Assembly (NCBI GenBank): GCA_029975275.1
Contig: JARKPN010000038.1
Span: forward strand, 1 to 38,115
From: Geobacteraceae bacterium
GTDB taxonomy: Bacteria; Desulfobacterota; Desulfuromonadia; Geobacterales; Geobacteraceae
Direction of reading: 5' to 3'
DNA length: 38,115 nucleotides
In this document: in pieces, positions 34,301 to 38,115 of the stretch
Position numbering within the stretch: the stretch's first letter is position 1
Layout of the letters: every line of letters begins with the position of its first letter
The notes under the pieces: model-generated
The model's database searches: none
Told to the model about the DNA's origin: nothing
What the model saw: the letters and a program-made list of their open reading frames with translations, nothing else
Position numbers and translations under genes: made by a program

Positions 34301-35581
34301 ATGTACATACCGATAGGATACAAGTTCATCCTCGGCTTCGTGGTGGTGGTGGCAGCGGTCGCCTTCGCCCCCGGGGTCATCCGGCTGCTCGGTTACTCGC
34401 CGGAGGGGACCGCTCTCTTCTCGTACGCCGTTGCGCTCACCATCGGCCTGATTCTCGGCTGGGTCTTCTCCAAGACCTTTACCAGGAACATATCCATGCT
34501 GAACGAGTCGGCCGATGCCATCAGCAGGGGAGACCTGAGAAGGGACGTGCCGCCCGTCAGGTCCGGGTGCCCCGACGAAACCGTGGACATGGGGCTGTCC
34601 ATCCACCGGATGATGGAAAACCTCAGGGAACTGGTCAGGAGCATACGGGAGATATCGGAAAAGGTCTCCGAATCGGCCAAGACCCTCTCGTCGACGGCCC
34701 TGGAGATCAACGCCTCCACCGAGGAGGTGGCGCTGGCCGTGGAGCAGATCTCCCGGGGCGCCGAGAAGCAGGCGGATATGGTCGGCAGGAGCTCCAAGGT
34801 AATCCACGAGATGGCCATATCCATCGAGTTGGTGGCGAAGCGTGCCCGGGAGGCGGCGGGCACCGCCAGGGAGACCAGCAGCACTGCACGGCGGGGAGGG
34901 GACCAGGCCGGTGACCTGCTGGAGAGGATGAGGGCCTTTTTCGATCGGGTCGAGCAGAGCGGCAAACAGTTCATGGAGTTCAACGCCAAGCTGCAGCAGG
35001 TCGGCAGGATAGCCGATTTCATCGGCGAAATCGCCCGTCAGACCAACATGCTGGCACTGAACGCATCCATCGAGGCGGCCCGGGCCGGCGAATACGGAAA
35101 GGGATTCGCCGTGGTGGCCGAGGAGGTCCGCAAGCTCTCGGAGGGGGCGGGCAGATCGGCGGACGATATCAGCGGGTTGATTAGCGGCGTGCGGGAGGAG
35201 AGCCACCGGGTCCAGGACACCATCCTGGCGGTCTCCCGGAACATAGGCGAGGGGAAGAGGAACCTCGACGTCACCGCCGACTCCTTCAGGGAGATACTGA
35301 CCACGGTCATGGAGACCGAGCGCAAGGCCAACAGCATCGCCGACCTTGCGGCCATGCAGACCGAGGGGGCCGGCCAGATGGTGAAGAACGTGGACGAGAT
35401 AGCGAAGGTGGCCGAGGACAACGCCGCCGCAACCGAGCAGGTATCCGCCGCCACCGAGGAGCAGACCGTGGCCATGCAGGAGATGGCCCAGGCGGCCCGC
35501 GAGCTGGCGGTGCTGTCGGATGACCTGCTCCGGAGCGTGGAGCGCTTCATGCTTCCCCCTAAGGAGGAACCGGTCCAGTGA
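34301..35581 (+). CDS. Methyl-accepting chemotaxis protein without periplasmic sensor
   Basis: This is a 426-residue membrane receptor; AAAGGAG precedes the ATG. Two spans (about 8-30 and 38-57) are joined by only ~8 residues, so there is no periplasmic ligand domain. A HAMP-like segment follows (about 58-110), then the coiled-coil signalling domain. The highly conserved tip I-G-E-I-A-R-Q-T-N-M-L-A-L-N and A-S-I-E-A-A-R-A-G-E is at about residues 241-264. No C-terminal CheR-docking pentapeptide is present (ends P-K-E-E-P-V-Q). It may sense membrane state or act with a partner. Confidence 0.95.
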   Translation: MYIPIGYKFILGFVVVVAAVAFAPGVIRLLGYSPEGTALFSYAVALTIGLILGWVFSKTFTRNISMLNESADAISRGDLRRDVPPVRSGCPDETVDMGLSIHRMMENLRELVRSIREISEKVSESAKTLSSTALEINASTEEVALAVEQISRGAEKQADMVGRSSKVIHEMAISIELVAKRAREAAGTARETSSTARRGGDQAGDLLERMRAFFDRVEQSGKQFMEFNAKLQQVGRIADFIGEIARQTNMLALNASIEAARAGEYGKGFAVVAEEVRKLSEGAGRSADDISGLISGVREESHRVQDTILAVSRNIGEGKRNLDVTADSFREILTTVMETERKANSIADLAAMQTEGAGQMVKNVDEIAKVAEDNAAATEQVSAATEEQTVAMQEMAQAARELAVLSDDLLRSVERFMLPPKEEPVQ

Positions 35582-36051
35582 ACTCCCGGGGCAGGCGTTT
35601 CCTCATCTTCACCCTGCGGGGAAAGCAGTATTCGGTAAACGCCGGAGACCTCTCCGAGGTCATGGAAACAGCCGCCACCTTCCCCATACCGCGGGCGCCG
35701 CGCTGCTACCTGGGAGTGATGAATTTCCATGGGGTGCCTACGCCGGTGCTGGACCTGGCGTCCTTTCTCTTCGGCGACCCGCCGACAGGCCCGGGGAATC
35801 TGCTGGTTCTGGATCACAGGTTCGGCTCGCTGGCGCTCCGGATAGACACGGTGGTGCGCATCGTCTCCGACATACGCGACCTGCGGATCCAGCCGGACGA
35901 GGGCGCCTTCGTGCGGCATTCTATCCTGTTCCACAACGAGAGGATCCCGGTGCTCGCCCTGGACATGCTCGTGGATGAGCTGGAGGAAGAGGCCAGGACG
36001 GGCCGCCCCGGGAACGGAGGAATCGGCTCAGACAAGACGGGAAGGGAATGA
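35578..36051 (+). CDS. cheW: Chemotaxis coupling protein CheW
   Basis: This is a 157-residue adaptor linking receptor and CheA. The GTG at 35578 overlaps the mcp stop (GTGA), and AAGGAGG lies about 13 nt upstream. The CheW-like beta-barrel is recognised from F-L-I-F-T-L-R-G-K-Q-Y-S-V, I-P-R-A-P-R-C-Y-L-G-V-M-N-F-H-G, P-V-L-D-L and a final I-P-V-L-A-L-D-M-L. It ends in a polar tail rich in Glu and Gly. cheA begins 17 nt later. Confidence 0.93.
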   Translation: MNSRGRRFLIFTLRGKQYSVNAGDLSEVMETAATFPIPRAPRCYLGVMNFHGVPTPVLDLASFLFGDPPTGPGNLLVLDHRFGSLALRIDTVVRIVSDIRDLRIQPDEGAFVRHSILFHNERIPVLALDMLVDELEEEARTGRPGNGGIGSDKTGRE

Positions 36052-36068
36052 AACGGAGAAGCTGCTGA

Positions 36069-37700
36069 ATGGACATGTCCCAGTACAAGGATCTGTTCAT
36101 TTCCGAGGTCAGGGAACACATCCAGGGCATGAACGAGGCAATCGTCGCCCTGGAGGGAGCGCCCGAAGATCGGGAAAGGATAGACTATCTCTTCAGGATG
36201 GCCCACTCCATCAAGGGGATGTCGGCTTCCATGGGATACGGCGGGATGGCCGGACTCGCCCACAAGATGGAGGATCTCATGGACCGGGTCCGGAAGGGAG
36301 CCATCGGCTTCGCCTCCGGCGTTGCGGACCTGCTCCTGGAAGGGAGCGATTTCCTGTCACATATGCTGAACGACGTGGATGCCGGGGGCGACGGACAGCG
36401 CGACATCGACGACCTGGTGAGCCGCCTCGCCGGCTACGCTCCGCCGCCCGCCGCAGAGCCGGCCCGGACGGACGGAAGCGAAACCGGGCCGTCCGACGGT
36501 GAGACGCCGCTTCCGGGGAGGCTGCAACAGCCGGCGGTGTCCGACAAACCCGACTCCGTCCACAATGTCCGGGTAAAGACCGAGGTCCTCGATACCCTGG
36601 TGAACATTACCGGGGAACTCCTCACCCATAAAAACCGGATGGTCAGCATGTCCCGGGAGTTGGGGAGCCCGGCGCTTACCGAGGCGATCAGCGACCTCTC
36701 CCGGCTCGTCCGGGAGCTGCAGAACGAGGTATTGAAGGTTCGGCTCATGCCGTTCGGCTCGGTTGCCGACCGCCTCCCCCGGACTGTCCGCGACCTGGCC
36801 AAGAAGAGCGGCAAAGAGGTCGTTTTCCGGGTTTCCGGCAAGGAGATCGAGCTTGACCGCGGGATCCTGGAGGAACTGCCCGACCCTCTCCTCCACCTGC
36901 TGCGCAACGCCGTGGATCACGGTCTGGAAGCGCCGGCGGATCGGGTCGCGGCCGGCAAGAATCCCGCAGGTACCATTTCCCTGGAAGCCCGGCGGGAGAA
37001 GGACCGGTTTCTCGTGACCATAAGCGATGACGGCAGGGGGATGGACCCTTGTCTCATTACGGCAGCGGCCGTGGGAAAGGGGCTTATCGCCCCCGCGGAA
37101 GCCGCCCTGCTGTCGCCGCAGGAGTCATTGATGCTCATCTGCCTCCCCGGCTTCTCCACGGCGGCCGCGGTTACCGATGTCTCAGGCAGGGGGGTAGGGA
37201 TGGACGCGGTCCGCGCCTCGGTTCAGGCCATCGGTGGAGGCCTGGCTATTGAATCGGCCCCGGGGAGGGGGAGCCGCGTCACCCTTTCGCTTCCCCTGAC
37301 CATTTCCATTATCCAGGTCCTGCTGGCCGTCTGCGGCACCATGGTGGTCGCCGTTCCGGTAACCAGGGTCGTGCGTACCGTTGACCTGACGCGCGACGCC
37401 GTCATCAGCCGCGGCAAGAGAAAGCTGTTCCTGCTGGGAGAGGAGGAGATACCCCTCATGAGCCTCCATCGCTTCCTCGGCATCCGGTTCCACCCCATCA
37501 AGGGTCCGAGCGTACCCGCCGTAGTGGTGGAGATGAAGGGCCACCTGGTGGGACTGGTGGTGGACCGCTTCCTGGGACAGCAGGACGTGTTCGTCAAGCC
37601 CCTCGGCCGGCCCCTCAACAGGATGCGTGGTTTCTCCGGAGCCGCCGTTCTCGGTGACGGACAGGTGATATTCATACTGGATCCGGCCAACCTGGTCTAG
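36069..37700 (+). CDS. cheA: Chemotaxis histidine kinase CheA, without P2 domain
   Basis: This is a 543-residue kinase. P1 (residues 1-105) has the phospho-acceptor His46 in M-A-H-S-I-K-G-M-S-A. A Pro/Ala/Glu-rich linker of about 60 residues follows where P2 would be. P3 dimerisation starts near 166. P4 (about 229-410) has the N box H-L-L-R-N-A-V-D-H-G, the G1 box D-D-G-R-G-M-D and the G2 box G-R-G-V-G-M-D. P5 (CheW-like) runs to the end. Without P2, CheY docking is probably weaker or direct to P1. GGAG precedes the ATG. The stop TAG lies in the CTAG at the edge of the inserted foldback element. Confidence 0.96.
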   Translation: MDMSQYKDLFISEVREHIQGMNEAIVALEGAPEDRERIDYLFRMAHSIKGMSASMGYGGMAGLAHKMEDLMDRVRKGAIGFASGVADLLLEGSDFLSHMLNDVDAGGDGQRDIDDLVSRLAGYAPPPAAEPARTDGSETGPSDGETPLPGRLQQPAVSDKPDSVHNVRVKTEVLDTLVNITGELLTHKNRMVSMSRELGSPALTEAISDLSRLVRELQNEVLKVRLMPFGSVADRLPRTVRDLAKKSGKEVVFRVSGKEIELDRGILEELPDPLLHLLRNAVDHGLEAPADRVAAGKNPAGTISLEARREKDRFLVTISDDGRGMDPCLITAAAVGKGLIAPAEAALLSPQESLMLICLPGFSTAAAVTDVSGRGVGMDAVRASVQAIGGGLAIESAPGRGSRVTLSLPLTISIIQVLLAVCGTMVVAVPVTRVVRTVDLTRDAVISRGKRKLFLLGEEEIPLMSLHRFLGIRFHPIKGPSVPAVVVEMKGHLVGLVVDRFLGQQDVFVKPLGRPLNRMRGFSGAAVLGDGQVIFILDPANLV

Positions 37701-37862
37701 TGTCCTGTGCGGTTAGTTCACCGCAAGAATTCCGAGGAATTTTGGTTTCTGGCAAGGCGCGGCGACACAGGCCTAGCGGGGTCTAAGCCGAGGAGCCGGA
37801 ACGCGGCCAGGGGCCAAAAGGCCCGGAATTGTCAGGAAGGAATTAACCGCACAGGACACTAG
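37697..37862. mobile_element. Non-autonomous foldback element (MITE-like) flanked by CTAG
   Basis: Perfect 15-bp terminal inverted repeats TGTCCTGTGCGGTTA (37701-37715) and their complement (37844-37858) are flanked by CTAG on both sides (37697-37700 and 37859-37862), a likely 4-bp target duplication. The interior is an imperfect palindrome: AATTCC, TTTTGG and CTGGC recur in inverted order, so the whole 158 bp can fold back. No reading frame is present. YTAR-type targets are, as I recall, used by the IS5 family, so a transposase of that type elsewhere may have moved it. It also probably works as a transcription terminator between two convergent genes. Confidence 0.8.
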
Positions 37863-38115
37863 GGACCGACGTGAAGGCCGCTGCCGTCCCGGTACTGCTC
37901 CAAGATGCCGATGAACTCGGGCAGATGGACCACGAACAAATCCAGCAGCTCGGGGTCGAACGAGACGCCTCGCTCCTGGCGCATGATCTCGACGGACTGT
38001 TCGACGGTAAACGGCTCCTTGTACGGCCGGGTCGAGGTCAAGGCGTCGAAGACGTCGGCAATCATCACCACCCTGCCGTATACATGGATCCGTTCGCCCG
38101 ACAGTCCATGGGGGT
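37859..38115 (-). CDS. HD-GYP domain protein, C-terminal part (runs off the window)
   Basis: The frame is open from the window edge to the stop at 37859. The visible ~85 residues read G-L-S-G-E-R-I-H-V-Y-G-R-V-V-M-I-A-D-V-F-D-A-L-T split over the usual HD-GYP C-terminal region, followed by R-P-Y-K-E-P-F and F-D-P-E-L-L-D-L-F. This is the end of a c-di-GMP phosphodiesterase-type domain; the catalytic HD residues lie beyond the window. Its stop codon TAG is formed by the CTAG at the right end of the foldback element. Confidence 0.88.
   Translation of the reverse strand, partial: PHGLSGERIHVYGRVVMIADVFDALTSTRPYKEPFTVEQSVEIMRQERGVSFDPELLDLFVVHLPEFIGILEQYRDGSGLHVGP

Noticed and set aside
1-38115. 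CRISPR array, tRNA, rRNA, prophage or intact transposase
   Set aside because: No regularly spaced repeats, no cloverleaf or rRNA-like blocks, and no phage or transposase protein signatures were seen on either strand.

Overview
The window is GC-rich (roughly 60-65 % by eye) chromosomal DNA of a delta-proteobacterial type, most probably Geobacter or a close relative (Geobacterales). The reasons are a complete type II secretion operon in the order C-D-E-F-G-H-I-J-K-L-M-N, futalosine-pathway menaquinone genes (mqnB-mqnD), a small lipoprotein-like c-type cytochrome, several HD-GYP/HEAT/TPR signalling proteins and a chemosensory cluster. No rRNA, tRNA, CRISPR array or intact transposase gene was seen. 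The taxonomic call rests on gene content and recollection, not on a search.

Left block (1-8200, nearly all minus strand): a foldback repeat element (178-319), a small TPR protein, a solitary Rep_3-like winged-helix protein, an HD-GYP gene broken by a 61-bp partial duplication, a large HEAT-type protein that overlaps it, an ABM-domain protein, an AlkD-type DNA glycosylase, an MFS transporter, and a protein made of two degenerate receiver domains.

Middle block: 8183-8866 is a gene-poor interval separating the receiver-like gene (minus) from typA/bipA (plus). It holds two related copies of a ~130-150 nt sequence in opposite orientation, each ending about 65 nt before one of the two start codons. 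I consider this the best candidate for an undescribed cis-regulatory RNA. After typA come bamD, a monoheme cytochrome and an M48 membrane protease on the plus strand. They meet the type II secretion operon (13578-24947, minus), whose genes are tightly overlapped and driven from a good sigma70-like promoter near 24982-25010. mqnB-mqnD run divergently from gspC. An RlpA-like protein follows and converges, through an 18-19-bp hairpin terminator, on a large secreted TPR protein with a lysine-rich tail.

Right block (29800-37700, plus): lon, thiL and cheR overlap one another, followed by mcp, cheW and cheA. This chemosensory set contains a P2-less CheA and no cheY, cheB or cheD inside the window. 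cheA ends at a CTAG where a 158-bp palindromic MITE-like element has inserted. The duplicated CTAG at its other end supplies the stop codon of a convergent HD-GYP gene that runs off the window.

Functional themes are envelope biogenesis and secretion (BamD, T2SS, RlpA, M48 protease), protein quality control (Lon), menaquinone and thiamine cofactor synthesis, and signal transduction (c-di-GMP phosphodiesterase-type HD-GYP proteins, chemotaxis).
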